From: Streptomyces sp. A3M-1-3
GTDB lineage: Bacteria; Actinomycetota; Actinomycetes; Streptomycetales; Streptomycetaceae
Direction of reading: 5' to 3'
Assembly (NCBI RefSeq): GCF_024213665.1
Contig: NZ_JANAVP010000013.1
Location: forward strand, 62,001-126,000
Length of the DNA stretch: 64,000 nt
Shown here: positions 16,036-26,117 of the stretch, piece by piece
Numbering within the stretch: position 1 is the first letter of the stretch
Layout: each line of letters opens with the position of its first letter
Program-made: the position numbers and the translations under genes
Notes under the pieces: model-generated
Database searches by the model: none
What the model saw: only the letters and a program-made list of their open reading frames with translations
Told to the model about the DNA's origin: nothing

Positions 16036-16227
16036 TCAGTCGTCGAAGTGTGTCTTGGAGCCGGCCGTGGAGGCGGTGGCGCCGTGTGCCAGGAGCACGG
16101 CCCGGTCGCTGATGGCGGGCCGCCCGTCGGGCAGGACGTTCAACTGCAGGGTGGAGTCATAGGTGTAGGGGGTGATGACCGGCGAATCCTCTGCCGGAAG
16201 TGCGTAGTTCAGCGCGAACGGTCGCAT
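16036..16227 (-). CDS. tgmA: Graspetide (ATP-grasp target RiPP) precursor peptide
   Basis: This is a 63-residue precursor. A leader-like N-terminus (MRPFALNYALPAEDSPVI) contains the Arg-Pro-Phe start typical of actinobacterial putative ATP-grasp target peptides. The C-terminal core includes TASTAGSKTHFDD, with Thr/Ser/Lys donors and a terminal Asp-Asp pair as acceptors. The ATG at 16227 has GGAGGAAAAGC directly upstream, the strongest ribosome site in this part of the window. An upstream in-frame Met is rejected. Which residues are cross-linked cannot be read from sequence. Confidence 0.85.
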   Translation of the reverse strand: MRPFALNYALPAEDSPVITPYTYDSTLQLNVLPDGRPAISDRAVLLAHGATASTAGSKTHFDD

Positions 16228-16272
16228 GCTTTTCCTCCAGTGCCCCGTGGTGTGCTTTGGCCACACAGGTAA

Positions 16273-16317
16273 CAGTACGTACCGATGATGTAATGGTCTC
16301 AGTACGTACCGTCACAA
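16273..16317 (-). promoter_or_regulatory. tgmA promoter with two identical operator-like repeats
   Basis: On the minus strand TTGTGA (16312-16317), a 17-nt spacer and ATTACA (16289-16294) form a candidate sigma-70 promoter for tgmA. The 12-mer CAGTACGTACCG occurs at 16273-16284 and 16300-16311, 27 bp apart. Each copy contains the palindrome GTACGTAC. One copy lies over the spacer next to the -35 and the other just past the -10, the arrangement expected for repression. Confidence 0.5.
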
Positions 16318-16430
16318 CAGGGGCCCGGCGGGGTGAAGGTGGTCACACCGCCCGCCGGGCGGAGACAATGGGGGCTCGTCCGGAGCGCGGCACGCAGCGG
16401 CGCACACCTCGCGGCAGGAGAGCACGCACG

Positions 16431-17276
16431 TTGTCCCAGAAGCACGAAGCACCTTCCACCGAGGCGAGCCGTCTCGGTCTCCAGGCCGACTGCTCGAGCT
16501 GCTTCGGGCTGTGCTGTGTCGCGCTGCCCTTCGCGGCCTCGGCCGACTTCGCGGCCGACAAGGACGCCGGGCAGCCGTGTACGAACCTGCGGGCCGACTT
16601 CCGCTGCGGCATCCACACACGCCTGCGCGAGCGGGGCTTTCGTGGCTGCACCGTATTCGACTGCTTCGGCGCCGGGCAGAAGGTCTCCCAGGTCACCTTC
16701 GGCGGACAGGACTGGCGACAGGCTCCGGACACCGCGCGGCAGATGTCCGACGTCTTTCCGGTCATGCGCGGGCTCCACGAACTGCTCTGGTACCTGACCG
16801 AAGCACTGGCACTGCCGCCCGCCCGGCCCCTGCGCAGCGATCTTCGCCGGGCCCTGGACGAGATCGACGGGCTCACCCGCAGCAGTGCCGAAACGCTTGC
16901 GGAGGTGGACGTGGCGGCGCTCCGCCACGATGTCAACGCGCTGCTGCTGCGTACAAGTGAACTGGTGCGGGCCCGCGTCCCGGGCCGGAAGAAGAACCAC
17001 CGGGGAGCCGATCTCATCGGGGCCAAGCTCAACGGAGCCGATCTCCGGGGCGCCAACCTCCGCGGCGCCTGTCTCATCGCCGCCGACCTCAGGGCTGCCG
17101 ACCTGCGAGAGGCCGACCTGATCGGGGCGGACTTCCGGGACGCCGAGCTGAGCGGCGCCGACCTCACCGGGAGCATCTTCCTCACCCAGGCCCAGCTCAA
17201 CGCGGCCAGGGGGGACGCCACCACCGAGCTGCCCCCGGCGCTCAGCCGCCCCGGCCACTGGCGGCTTGAGCCATAG
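16431..17276 (+). CDS. Pentapeptide-repeat protein with Cys-rich N-terminus
   Basis: This is a protein of about 281 residues. The N-terminus carries CSSCFGLCC at about 22-30 and further cysteines (PCTNL, FRCGIH, GCTVFDCFG), a likely metal-binding or disulfide region. A helical middle follows. The C-terminus from about 185 has about ten A(D/N)LxG-type repeats forming a right-handed quadrilateral beta-helix. The TTG at 16431 is chosen with GGAG upstream; an ATG at 16368 would add 21 residues. The function is unknown. Pentapeptide proteins can mimic DNA, but this one is not a Qnr type. Confidence 0.8.
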   Translation: MSQKHEAPSTEASRLGLQADCSSCFGLCCVALPFAASADFAADKDAGQPCTNLRADFRCGIHTRLRERGFRGCTVFDCFGAGQKVSQVTFGGQDWRQAPDTARQMSDVFPVMRGLHELLWYLTEALALPPARPLRSDLRRALDEIDGLTRSSAETLAEVDVAALRHDVNALLLRTSELVRARVPGRKKNHRGADLIGAKLNGADLRGANLRGACLIAADLRAADLREADLIGADFRDAELSGADLTGSIFLTQAQLNAARGDATTELPPALSRPGHWRLEP

Positions 17277-17348
17277 TGGGTCAAAAGGCCGTTCTCCTGC
17301 TGAAATGGCTGAATCAGCGCTGATCCCAGAAGCGGCGCGCGGATCGTC

Positions 17349-18629
17349 GTGGAGGCTGCCCTGTCGAACCGGGAAGACGAGCACACGCGGATGCTGGCGC
17401 GGCTCCGTACGACGGAACAGGCCATCGAGCGGATCGGGACCACCCTCGACGAGCGCACCACCTGTGTGGAGCTCGCGCGGTTTCTCTGCCCGTGGCTGTG
17501 CGACGCAGCAGCGGTGGACCTTCTCGGCGAGGATGGCGCGGCGAAGCTCCCCGTGCCACCGGAGACGCCGCTCAGACGCTCCGCGACGGCGGGCCGGCCC
17601 GACCTGCTGGAGCCGCAGGCCACGCAGTACGGCGCACCGGACCCGGAGTCCGGCCCTTCGGTATCGGTGCGGGCGCTGGACGCGGGGCACCCGATCACCT
17701 CCACCGCGGCCGTGTCCGGCGGGGTGGCTCTCGCGGCTGTCTCGGTGCCGCTCCTCGCCCACGGCCGGATCTACGGGGTCCTGCTCGCCGTCCGGGCCGG
17801 CGACGCTTTCACCGATCACGAGACGGCGACCATTCACTACGCGGCACGCCTGGCGGCGGTCCACCTCGGTCACGCCCGTCGGCACGCCGAGACCCAGGCC
17901 ACCGCCCTGAACCTGCAGCGGGCGCTGCTGGCCGAACCGGGTCGGCCGCATCCCAATCTCGAACTCGCCACCCGCTATCTGCCCTCGGGCTCCACCGCCC
18001 TCGTCGGAGGGGACTGGTTCGAGACCGTACGGCTGCACTACGGGCGCACCCTGCTCGTCATGGGCGACGTGATGGGGCACGGTATCGCCGCCGCGGTCGA
18101 CATGAACGCGTACCGCTCCATGCTCCGCTATGTCGCCTCGACCGACCTGCCGCCCCACCGCGTACTGCGCCAGCTCGACGCCGCTGTGTCCGAGGACGGT
18201 GCCCGGCGCCCCGCGACCTGCCTGCTCGCCCGCGTCGATCCCGCACGCGGCATCGCCACCTTCGCAAGCGCGGGACATCTGCCTCCCGTGGTGTTCACGA
18301 GCGAGGGCACCGCCGATGTGCTGCACGTGCCCGTGGGGCCGCCCCTGGGCACCGGGCTGGGCGGCTACGAACTCGTCACCCGCGAGCTCGAGGCCCCCGA
18401 GACGCTGCTGATGTTCACCGACGGCCTGGTGGAGCGGCGTGGAGAGGACATCGACGTGTCGCTGTCCCGGCTGGCCGGGCTGCGGATGACCGCCGGAGCG
18501 AGTGTGGACGAGATCCTGGACGAGGTTCTGGCCCGCCTCGACGCGCATCACGCCGAGGACGACGTCGCCGTCCTCGCGGCCCGCTTCCGCCACCGCCCGG
18601 CCCCGCCACCGGCCCAGGCCGCGGGGTGA
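17349..18629 (+). CDS. GAF domain SpoIIE/PP2C-type serine phosphatase
   Basis: This 426-residue protein probably dephosphorylates an anti-anti-sigma factor. The N-terminal helix at about 1-35 is followed by a GAF sensor domain to about 180. The SpoIIE-type PP2C domain spans about 205-415, with metal-binding signatures GGDWFE, GDVMGHG, MFTDGLVE and AEDDVAVL. The PAS and RsbW-type kinase domains found in many Streptomyces homologues are missing. No sigma-factor or anti-sigma partner is adjacent. The GTG start has only a weak ribosome site, so the N-terminus is uncertain. Confidence 0.88.
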   Translation: MEAALSNREDEHTRMLARLRTTEQAIERIGTTLDERTTCVELARFLCPWLCDAAAVDLLGEDGAAKLPVPPETPLRRSATAGRPDLLEPQATQYGAPDPESGPSVSVRALDAGHPITSTAAVSGGVALAAVSVPLLAHGRIYGVLLAVRAGDAFTDHETATIHYAARLAAVHLGHARRHAETQATALNLQRALLAEPGRPHPNLELATRYLPSGSTALVGGDWFETVRLHYGRTLLVMGDVMGHGIAAAVDMNAYRSMLRYVASTDLPPHRVLRQLDAAVSEDGARRPATCLLARVDPARGIATFASAGHLPPVVFTSEGTADVLHVPVGPPLGTGLGGYELVTRELEAPETLLMFTDGLVERRGEDIDVSLSRLAGLRMTAGASVDEILDEVLARLDAHHAEDDVAVLAARFRHRPAPPPAQAAG

Positions 18630-18652
18630 GCCGCGCGTACAGGTCGCCGCCG

Positions 18653-19522
18653 TCACTTGACCGAGCCGGCCATCACCCCCTGGACGAAGTGGCGCTGGAA
18701 GGCGAAGAAGACGACCACCGGGACCACCAGGGAGAGGAACGCGCCCGGCGCGAGCACGCCGATATTGCTGCCGAACTGCCGCATCTCCGACTGGAGGGCG
18801 ACGGTGAGCGGCTGGGCGTCACTGTCCGCGAAGAGCAGCGCGACCAGCATGTCGTTCCAGACCCAGAGGAACTGGAAGATGGCGAGGCTGGCGAGTGCCG
18901 GCCGGCCGAGCGGCAGTATCAGCCGGGAGAAGATCCGCCACTCCCCGCCGCCGTCCATCCGGGCCGCCTCCAGCATTTCGCGCGGGATCTCGGCGAAGTA
19001 GTTGCGCAGCAGGAAGATCGCGAAGGGCAGTCCGTACGCGACATGGAAGAGGACCACGCCCGGGATGGTGCCGAACAGCCCGACGGAGCCGAACAGTTTG
19101 GCCACCGGCAGCAGCCCGATCTGCACGGGCACCACGAGGAGCCCCACCACCACCAGGAAGACCGCGTTGCGGCCCGGGAACTCCAGCCAGGCGAAGGCGT
19201 ATCCGGCCAGCGCCGCGATGGCGACGACCAGGAGGGTGGTCGGCACCGAGATCAGTACGGTGTTCCAGAAGGCCCGGGTGATGCCCGAGTCCTGGAGCAG
19301 AACGGTGTAGTTGTCCAGGGACAGCTGCCCGGGGTCGGCGAGAGCCGTCCACCAGCCGGCCGCCGCGTTGTCCCGTTCGGCGCGCGCCGAGGAGAGGAAC
19401 AGCCCGGCCAACGGGGTGATCCAGACGAGGGCGACCACGATCAGGACGGCCTGCACCAGTCCGTTGCCGAGCCCTCGGGCCAGCAGGCCCTGCGCACGCC
19501 CCAGCGTGCTGTGACTGCTCAT
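18653..19522 (-). CDS. Sugar ABC importer permease (MalG type)
   Basis: This 289-residue inner-membrane permease has six predicted helices and the EAA loop MLEAARMDGGGEWRIFSRLILPL at about 190-212. It forms the channel with the MalF-type partner, and its ATG overlaps that partner's stop by four bases (ATGA). No ATPase gene is in the operon; in Streptomyces, sugar importers of this family commonly share the ATPase MsiK encoded elsewhere. The substrate is probably an alpha-glucoside, judged from the glucosidase in the same operon. Confidence 0.9.
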   Translation of the reverse strand: MSSHSTLGRAQGLLARGLGNGLVQAVLIVVALVWITPLAGLFLSSARAERDNAAAGWWTALADPGQLSLDNYTVLLQDSGITRAFWNTVLISVPTTLLVVAIAALAGYAFAWLEFPGRNAVFLVVVGLLVVPVQIGLLPVAKLFGSVGLFGTIPGVVLFHVAYGLPFAIFLLRNYFAEIPREMLEAARMDGGGEWRIFSRLILPLGRPALASLAIFQFLWVWNDMLVALLFADSDAQPLTVALQSEMRQFGSNIGVLAPGAFLSLVVPVVVFFAFQRHFVQGVMAGSVK

Positions 19523-20898
19523 TTTTCGCTCCCTCGGAAGCGCCGTACGTTGAAGATCATGGCGGGGACGACCAGCAGGAGCAGCAGCACGCTCAGGGCG
19601 CTGCCGAGTCCCTGGTTGTTGCCGCCGCCGAAGGACACCAGCCACATCCGGGTCGCCAGCACACCGGCCTCTTCCTGGACCGGCCCCGGCGCGATGATGT
19701 AGACGAGGTCGAAGACCTTCATCACATTGATCACCAGGGTCACGAAGACCACCGTGAGTACCGGAGCGAGCAGCGGCACCGTGATCTTCCGGAAGATCTG
19801 GAACTCGGTGGCGCCGTCCATCCGGGCCGCCTCCAGGGCGTCCCGGGGGAGGGCGGCCAGCCCCGCGCCGATCAGCACCATCGAGAAGCCGGTCCAGACC
19901 CAGAGATAGGCGCCGATGACGGCCGGGGTCACCAGAGCGGGTCCGAGCCAGGAGACGCCCTCGTAGGGGGCGGCGAAGTTCTCGGCCGGCAGCCGCACCG
20001 TGTACGAACCGGCTTCCAGCCCGCGGAAGGTGAACGAGCCGTCCGCGGCGGTGGCGGCCGTGGCTGCCACCCGGCCGTCCCGTACCACCTCGACCGTCAT
20101 CCGCGGCAAGCCCTTCTCGGCCGGGTCGACCTGGCCCGCCGTACCGCCTCCGCCGGGAGTGAAGTCGAGGTAGACCACCCCGCTGACCGCGTCCGCGGCG
20201 CCCGCGGCGGGTGCGGCGGCGGCCTCGGACCGGGCGGGGCGGGCGTCGGCAGGCATCTGGTCCGGCGCCACCCCCACGAAGCCGAGGCTGACCGACTGCC
20301 CGGGCCGGACCGCGTCGGTGGTGCGGTACGCCCCGCCCGCGTCCCCGGCCAGGCCCTGGTTCTCCCGGGCGCGGGCGGTGGGGTAGGCGGACCGGTCGTT
20401 GAAGGCGTCGTGCACGCCGACGACGACTGCGTTGAGTACGCCCCGGTTCGGGTCCTGCTCGTAGGCGAGCCGGAAGATGATGCCGGCCGCGAGGAACGAC
20501 ACGGCCATGGGCAGGAACAGCACGAGCTTGAACGCGGTCGCCCAGCGCACCTTCTCGGTGAGTACGGCGAGAACCAGGCCCAGCCCGGTCAGCAGGACCG
20601 GGGCGACGACCACCCAGATGGTGCTGTTCCGGATCGCCTTGAGCGTCGCCGGATCGCGGAATATCTCGGCGTAGTTCCCGCCGCCGACGAAGCGGTCGCC
20701 GCTCGCGTCGAAGAGGCTGCGTCCGAGGGAGAACAGCACGGGGTAGACGACCAGCGCGCCCAGCAGCAGCAGGGCGGGCAGGACGAACACCACCGCGATG
20801 TTCCGCTTCCTGCGCTGGGCCCGCCGCCGCGGACTCACGTCCCGTGGCGCGCCGGCGGCGGGGGCGGGGGACGGGGCGGATGTGGTGGTGACAGCCAT
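19519..20898 (-). CDS. Sugar ABC importer permease (MalF type) with inserted beta-domain
   Basis: This 459-residue permease is much longer than the usual about 300. Transmembrane helices lie at about 34-56, 93-114 and 123-145. An extracytoplasmic insertion of about 145 residues (165-310) follows, then further helices from about 320 with an EAA loop (DALEAARMDGATEFQIFRKI) at 353-372. The end of the insertion (MTVEVVRDGRVAATAATAAD, SFTFRGLEAGSYTVRLPAE) reads like a carboxypeptidase-regulatory-like beta-sandwich. The insert may contact the binding protein or cell wall. The ATG at 20898 lies 11 bp after the binding-protein gene. Confidence 0.87.
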   Translation of the reverse strand: MAVTTTSAPSPAPAAGAPRDVSPRRRAQRRKRNIAVVFVLPALLLLGALVVYPVLFSLGRSLFDASGDRFVGGGNYAEIFRDPATLKAIRNSTIWVVVAPVLLTGLGLVLAVLTEKVRWATAFKLVLFLPMAVSFLAAGIIFRLAYEQDPNRGVLNAVVVGVHDAFNDRSAYPTARARENQGLAGDAGGAYRTTDAVRPGQSVSLGFVGVAPDQMPADARPARSEAAAAPAAGAADAVSGVVYLDFTPGGGGTAGQVDPAEKGLPRMTVEVVRDGRVAATAATAADGSFTFRGLEAGSYTVRLPAENFAAPYEGVSWLGPALVTPAVIGAYLWVWTGFSMVLIGAGLAALPRDALEAARMDGATEFQIFRKITVPLLAPVLTVVFVTLVINVMKVFDLVYIIAPGPVQEEAGVLATRMWLVSFGGGNNQGLGSALSVLLLLLVVPAMIFNVRRFRGSEK

Positions 20899-20909
20899 GG
20901 CGCGGGCCC

Positions 20910-22238
20910 TCAGTTCCGGTACGCCTTGGCGGCCGCGGCTTCCAGCTTCGCCGCCGTGCCCTTCGGGTCGGAGGGGTCGCGCAGGAAGTCCTGGAGGAGC
21001 TTCCACTCGCCCGCGCCCTTGGTGCCGCCGAACGCGGCCGGGGCCTGGTCGGACATGTCGAAGCGGACGGAGTCACCTGCCTTGACCAGCGATTCGGCCG
21101 TGGCGCGGGTGGTGTCGTCGGAGTAGGAGGCAGGGTCCACCTCCTTGTTGGGGGAGAGGAAGCCTCCCGCGCCGGCCCAGACGGAGGCGGCCTCGGGCGT
21201 GGCCAGGAACTCCAGCAGTCGCATCGCGGCCTTCTGGTTCTTGCCGTCCTTGAGTACGACGGCCGCGTCTCCGCCGCTCACCACGGGGGCCTTGCCGTTG
21301 CCGACGCCGGGGAACGGGAAGAACTTGGCGTCCTTGCCAAGGCTCTTGCCGAACTCGTCCTTGGCTATTCCGCCGACGAAGTCGCCCTCGTAGACCATGC
21401 CGGCCTTCGGCGCGGGGCCGAAGACCTGCTCGACCGAGGCCGGGAAGTCGGTGCCGAGCGCGCCGTCGGAGCCGCCGGCCACCAGCTGCTTGTCCTTGAA
21501 CAGTTCACCCAGCGTCGTGAGCGCCTCCACCACACTCGCATCGGTCCACGGCAGGGTGTGGGCCGCCAGCTTGTCGTACTTCTCGGGCCCGGCCTGGGAG
21601 AGGTAGATGTTCTCGAACCAGTCGGTCAGGGTCCAGCCGTCCTCCCCCGCGACGGAGAAGGCCGGGAGCCCGGAGTCGGCGAGCGTCCGGCCGGTCTTGA
21701 GCATCTCCGCGTAGTTCTTGGGCTCGGCCACTCCGGCCTGCTCGAACGCGCTCGGGCTGTACCAGACGGTGGACTTGTGGGCGGCCTTGAAGTACAGCCC
21801 GTAGTACGTCTTGTCGACGGTTCCGTAGCTCTTCCACACCTCGGCCAGGTTGCCGCCGGCCGTCGTGGCGGTCTGCTTCGACAGCGGGGCGAGCCAGCCC
21901 TCCTTGGCGAACTGCTGCAGTACGCCGACCTGAGGCACCATCACCACGTCGGGCGCGTTGCCGCCCTCGATCTTGCTGCCGACGAAGGTGGAGACATTGT
22001 CGCCGGTGGGCACGAAGTCGGTCTTGGCGCCGGTCTTCTCGGCGAAGGCGTCCAGCACCTTCTTGAAGTTCTTCTGCTCGCTGCCGGTCCAGACTCCGGC
22101 CACGGTCACGCTCTGGCCGCTGAGTTCCTTGCCGCTCGCCGGGCCGGGTGAGCCGCCGCAGGCAGTCGCGCCGAGGGCGAGGGCGAGTACGGCCGATGCG
22201 GCCGCCGTCGTCCGGGGTGTGGTGGTGAGTCGTCGCAT
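20910..22238 (-). CDS. Sugar ABC importer solute-binding lipoprotein
   Basis: This 442-residue extracellular lipoprotein has a signal peptide whose lipid-modified cysteine is probably Cys27 (ALALGATACGG). The body is a cluster-B/family 1 sugar-binding fold (NAPDVVMVPQVGVL, GLYFKAAHKSTVWYSP, FPFPGVGNGKAPVVSGGDAA). It delivers an oligosaccharide, probably an alpha-glucoside, to the two permeases downstream. AAGGA lies upstream of the ATG at 22238. The gap from the glucosidase stop is 41 bp, so the four genes form one operon. Confidence 0.9.
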   Translation of the reverse strand: MRRLTTTPRTTAAASAVLALALGATACGGSPGPASGKELSGQSVTVAGVWTGSEQKNFKKVLDAFAEKTGAKTDFVPTGDNVSTFVGSKIEGGNAPDVVMVPQVGVLQQFAKEGWLAPLSKQTATTAGGNLAEVWKSYGTVDKTYYGLYFKAAHKSTVWYSPSAFEQAGVAEPKNYAEMLKTGRTLADSGLPAFSVAGEDGWTLTDWFENIYLSQAGPEKYDKLAAHTLPWTDASVVEALTTLGELFKDKQLVAGGSDGALGTDFPASVEQVFGPAPKAGMVYEGDFVGGIAKDEFGKSLGKDAKFFPFPGVGNGKAPVVSGGDAAVVLKDGKNQKAAMRLLEFLATPEAASVWAGAGGFLSPNKEVDPASYSDDTTRATAESLVKAGDSVRFDMSDQAPAAFGGTKGAGEWKLLQDFLRDPSDPKGTAAKLEAAAAKAYRN

Positions 22239-22279
22239 GGTGACATTCCTTCCGAAAGGGTGAGGTTGAAGCGGGTGGT

Positions 22280-23959
<1,680 letters not shown>

Positions 23960-24024
23960 CTCGCGTTGACCTGTTCCTGCTGGATGCGAGAGCGCCCCAG
24001 AGCGGGTGCGCTGTTATGCATGCA

Positions 24025-24066
24025 TGTTAAGTAGCGGTGACCAGTAGGTGTCAACGATGCTGCAAG
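24025..24066 (-). promoter_or_regulatory. Promoter of the alpha-glucoside operon
   Basis: On the minus strand TTGACA (24049-24054) and TTAACA (24025-24030) are separated by 18 nt. A CTTGCAG heptamer (24060-24066) lies just upstream of the -35. I recall CTTGCAG-type heptamers from MalR/LacI-family maltose operators in Streptomyces. A further inverted repeat GTGTTA-CC-TAACAC lies at 24111-24124. No LacI gene is in the window. Confidence 0.45.
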
Positions 24067-24154
24067 AAACAGCCCAGGTATGCCCGTTATTTGATGGTAT
24101 GACAGAGGACGTGTTACCTAACACGAAAGTAAGGTGAACGAGGGCAGAGCGGAT

Positions 24155-25444
24155 TCAGCCCTTGCGGGAGATCGATCCCAGCTCGCGGGACAGCCGCGCC
24201 ACCGCCTGCTCCGGCGTCTGACGCAGGGCCATGACGTCCTGCACGACGGCCTGCACGGCGAGGCTCACCTGGTCGTACTGCGGGCTCTTGGGGCGCGGCT
24301 CGGCCGCCAGCACGCTCTGTCGCAGCGTCGGCAGATACGGGAAGTCCCGGACCAGCGCGGGGTCCTCGTACAGCGCGGCGCGCACCGGCGGCAGGGAGCC
24401 CTCGGTGAGCACCTGGCGCTGGACCCGCTCGCTGGTGAGGTAGGAGATCAGATCGGCGGCCGACTCCGGATGCCGGGAACGGCTGCTGACGGCGAGATTG
24501 GAGCCGCCCAGGACACTGGTGCCCGGTCCGGAGGGACCGGGAAGTGGCGCCGCCCCGAACTTGCCGGCCACCTTCGACCCCTTGGCGCCCGCCACCGAAT
24601 ACACGTAGGGCCAGTTCCGCAGGAAGAGCAGCCGGCCGTCCTGGAACGCCTGCCGGGACTCCTCCTCCTTGTAGCCGCGGGCCTCCGGAGAGATCCAGCC
24701 GTCCCGTACCCCGCCGGCCAGGAACTCCAGTCCCGAGCGGGCCGCGGCCGAGTCGACCGAGACCTTGGCGCCGTCGTCCCGCAGGAAGGAGCCGCCTGCC
24801 GAGTGCACCGCCTCGGTGGCGTTCACCGTGAGCCCCTCGTACGGCAGGAACTGGCCCGCGTAACCGTCCATGCCGTACTCGGGCGCGAGGGTCCGGGCCT
24901 GCCGGGCCAGCTCCGCCCAGGTGCGCGGCGGTTGTTCGCCCGCGCGCTCCAGGATGTCCGACCGGTAGTAGAGCAACCCGGCATTCGTGACATAAGGGAC
25001 GGCATACAGGCGGCCGTCGAAGGTGGCGGTGTCCACGACCGGCGGCAGGAAGGTGTCCAGCGGGAACCGGTCCGGCTTCAGCGGACGGACCCAGCCGGCC
25101 GCGGCGAACTCGGAGGTCCAGGCCACATCGATGTTCAGGACGTCGAAGCGGTCGCTGCCCGAGCGCAGTTCACTGATCATCTGGGCCCGGGTCTCGTCGG
25201 CCGAGTCGGGCAGTTCGACGAGGGTCACCCGCTCTTTCGGACGGCCGCGGTTCCAGTCGTCCAGCAACGGACCCAGGTACTCGGTGAGATCGCCCGCCGT
25301 CACGAGCGTCATGGGCCCGCGGCCCTTCATGGAGCCCGCGTCCCCGTCCGCCGCACCTCGGGGGTGGGCGCCGAATCCCGCGTAACCCGCCAGGAGGACC
25401 GCGACCACGAGGAGACCCCTACCCGCGGCATGCATCCACCGCAT
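24155..25444 (-). CDS. Orphan extracellular sugar-binding protein (family 1)
   Basis: This 429-residue protein resembles trehalose/maltose-type binding proteins (YLGPLLDDWNRGRP, VTNAGLLYYRSDILERAGE, YEGLTVNATEAVHSAGG, VLGGSNLAVS). The N-terminus has a hydrophobic segment (GLLVVAVLLAGYAGFGA) but no lipobox cysteine, so it is membrane-anchored or released rather than a lipoprotein. The ATG at 25444 has GGGAGGAA upstream. It lies 195 bp upstream of the glucosidase operon on the same strand and has no permeases of its own, so it may feed the same permeases. Confidence 0.82.
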   Translation of the reverse strand: MRWMHAAGRGLLVVAVLLAGYAGFGAHPRGAADGDAGSMKGRGPMTLVTAGDLTEYLGPLLDDWNRGRPKERVTLVELPDSADETRAQMISELRSGSDRFDVLNIDVAWTSEFAAAGWVRPLKPDRFPLDTFLPPVVDTATFDGRLYAVPYVTNAGLLYYRSDILERAGEQPPRTWAELARQARTLAPEYGMDGYAGQFLPYEGLTVNATEAVHSAGGSFLRDDGAKVSVDSAAARSGLEFLAGGVRDGWISPEARGYKEEESRQAFQDGRLLFLRNWPYVYSVAGAKGSKVAGKFGAAPLPGPSGPGTSVLGGSNLAVSSRSRHPESAADLISYLTSERVQRQVLTEGSLPPVRAALYEDPALVRDFPYLPTLRQSVLAAEPRPKSPQYDQVSLAVQAVVQDVMALRQTPEQAVARLSRELGSISRKG

Positions 25445-25610
25445 AGGTTCCTCCCAGTGCACCGATCCGGCTGCGCCGCCGTCCATCGTGGCCTATGTAT
25501 ACCCGTTAGGCATGGGCGATACTAGACACCCAGGCGGAGAAAGCGGGTGGCGCGGACCACTCTCGCATTCCGGCCAACAAGAAACTACGGATCGGGAGGG
25601 AGGGGAGCGC

Positions 25611-26117
25611 GTGCGGCTGCCGCTCCTGGCACTCCTCACCCGTGGCCCGGCGCATGGTTACGAGCTCAAGCAGGACCTTGAGAAGCTCCTGGGCGCCGCG
25701 TACCCTCAGCCGAACGTCGGCCAGATCTATGTCACCCTCGGGCGGCTGGAAAAGGCCGGTCTGATCGCCGGCGAGGACGTCGAGCAGTCGGGCAGGCCCA
25801 ACAAGCGTACGTACCGGCTGACCGACGCCGGGCACGAGGCCGTGCTCGGCTGGTTCGACGAGACCACCGACGAGCCGCGGGTACGGGACGAGTTCTTCAT
25901 GAAGCTCGCCCTCGCACCGGAGTCGGGCCTGGCCGACCCCATCGCCCTGATCAACAAGCAGCGGCGGCAGTACCTGAACACCATGCGCGACCTGTCGAAG
26001 CTGGCCGCCGCCGAGGACCGGAACAACCGGGTCTCCCAGCTGCTGATCGAGGGCGCCATGCTGCATCTGCAAGCCGACCTCGACTGGCTGGAACGCTGTC
26101 AGGAGGAGCTGGAATGA
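25611..26117 (+). CDS. PadR family transcriptional regulator
   Basis: The protein is 168 residues. The PadR winged helix is at the N-terminus (LLALLTRGPAHGYELKQDLE, QIYVTLGRLEKAGLI, RPNKRTYRLTDAG), and a C-terminal dimerisation helical region follows. The GTG at 25611 is preferred because GGGAGGGGAGC lies 3-10 nt upstream and the PadR domain starts immediately. Its stop overlaps the ATPase start (ATGA). It therefore very probably represses its own operon, the downstream ABC exporter. The inducer is unknown. Confidence 0.9.
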   Translation: MRLPLLALLTRGPAHGYELKQDLEKLLGAAYPQPNVGQIYVTLGRLEKAGLIAGEDVEQSGRPNKRTYRLTDAGHEAVLGWFDETTDEPRVRDEFFMKLALAPESGLADPIALINKQRRQYLNTMRDLSKLAAAEDRNNRVSQLLIEGAMLHLQADLDWLERCQEELE

